A stretch of 5,085 bases of DNA from Candidatus Poribacteria bacterium (GTDB lineage: Bacteria; Poribacteria; WGA-4E; WGA-3G): positions 1 to 5,085 of the forward strand of contig JAPPMR010000707.1 of assembly GCA_028818995.1 (NCBI GenBank), read 5' to 3'. Position 1 is the first letter of the stretch. Each line of letters begins with the position of its first letter. This document shows, in pieces, positions 4,951-5,085 of the stretch. Below the pieces are notes generated by a model. That model had not been told where the DNA came from, ran no database searches, and saw nothing but the letters and a program-made list of their open reading frames with translations. The translations under genes and the position numbers were made by a program.

Positions 4951-5085
4951 ATGCGTAACCTCTTTTCTGTACGGTGTTGGATTCTTGTTTTCTTAAGTCT
5001 CTCCGTTACCGTTGCACACGCCCAAGACAGTGTACCGACTCACCCCGTTGATGGCACGTTCATCAAAGAATGGCTGGTGTTGGGT
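4951..5085 (+). CDS. Exported protein of unknown function, N-terminus only (cut by window end)
   Basis: Forty-five codons are open from ATG 4951 to the window edge; the in-frame stop TAG at 4921 and lack of another ATG fix the start. Residues 1-24 are a textbook signal peptide: Arg2 and Arg8, a hydrophobic stretch WILVFLSLSV, and cleavage after Ala-His-Ala24 before Gln-Asp. The mature start reads SVPTHPVDGTFIKEWLVLG. The 'DGTFIKEWLVLG' phrase resembles, from memory, the N-termini of large exported or sensor proteins in Poribacteria-like genomes, usually continuing GPF; this is weak evidence and no function is assigned. There is no clear Shine-Dalgarno upstream (ACCATAAACAA). A promoter at 4769-4797 serves it. 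Confidence 0.75.
   Translation, partial: MRNLFSVRCWILVFLSLSVTVAHAQDSVPTHPVDGTFIKEWLVLG

Noticed and set aside
1..5085. CRISPR array, tRNA, rRNA or known riboswitch
   Set aside because: No regularly spaced direct repeats, no cloverleaf with a T-arm motif, and no recognised rRNA or riboswitch signature were seen on either strand.

Overview
The window looks like bacterial chromosome, AT-leaning, with two complete genes and the start of a third, all on the + strand. They are separated by long intergenic stretches rich in palindromic repeats. My best guess for the organism is Candidatus Poribacteria or a similar uncultured marine/sponge-associated lineage. This rests on recollection of the style of its GTAG...CTAC palindromes and of exported proteins beginning like the 3' partial gene. 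It is an inference, not a search result.

Layout: (1) 1-296 holds two foldback repeats and a strong extended -10 promoter; the second foldback lies in the predicted 5' leader of the first gene. (2) 297-2582 encodes an exported S9-family serine peptidase (prolyl-oligopeptidase type): beta-propeller blades followed by an alpha/beta-hydrolase domain with a visible catalytic triad. (3) 2583-2927 is intergenic: an 11-bp hairpin, a minus-strand copy of a structured core repeat, then a nested dyad directly upstream of a TATAAT box. (4) 2928-4193 encodes an ECF-type sigma factor (regions 2 and 4) fused through a coiled coil and acidic Ser/Asp linker to a C-terminal ArsR-like winged helix. A strong Shine-Dalgarno plus ATG lies in frame at the junction, so the C-terminal part may also be made as a separate protein. 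(5) 4194-4950 is a repeat-dense spacer: a 14-bp hairpin, a 193-bp foldback with 18-bp terminal inverted repeats, further GTAG palindromes, two copies of the core repeat and a good promoter. (6) 4951-5085 is the N-terminus of an exported protein cut by the window edge.

The peptidase and the sigma factor have separate predicted promoters and sit 345 nt apart, so they need not be an operon or share a pathway. The sigma/winged-helix gene looks like a self-contained regulatory module: sigma domain, attached DNA-binding or sensory domain, possible second product, and a dyad at its own promoter. The least expected signal is the repeat family. A 35-nt core (AATCAACGC ... GCGGG) occurs three times. 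In one copy four adjacent stem positions have changed on both arms so that pairing is kept, which points to selection on the hairpin structure.
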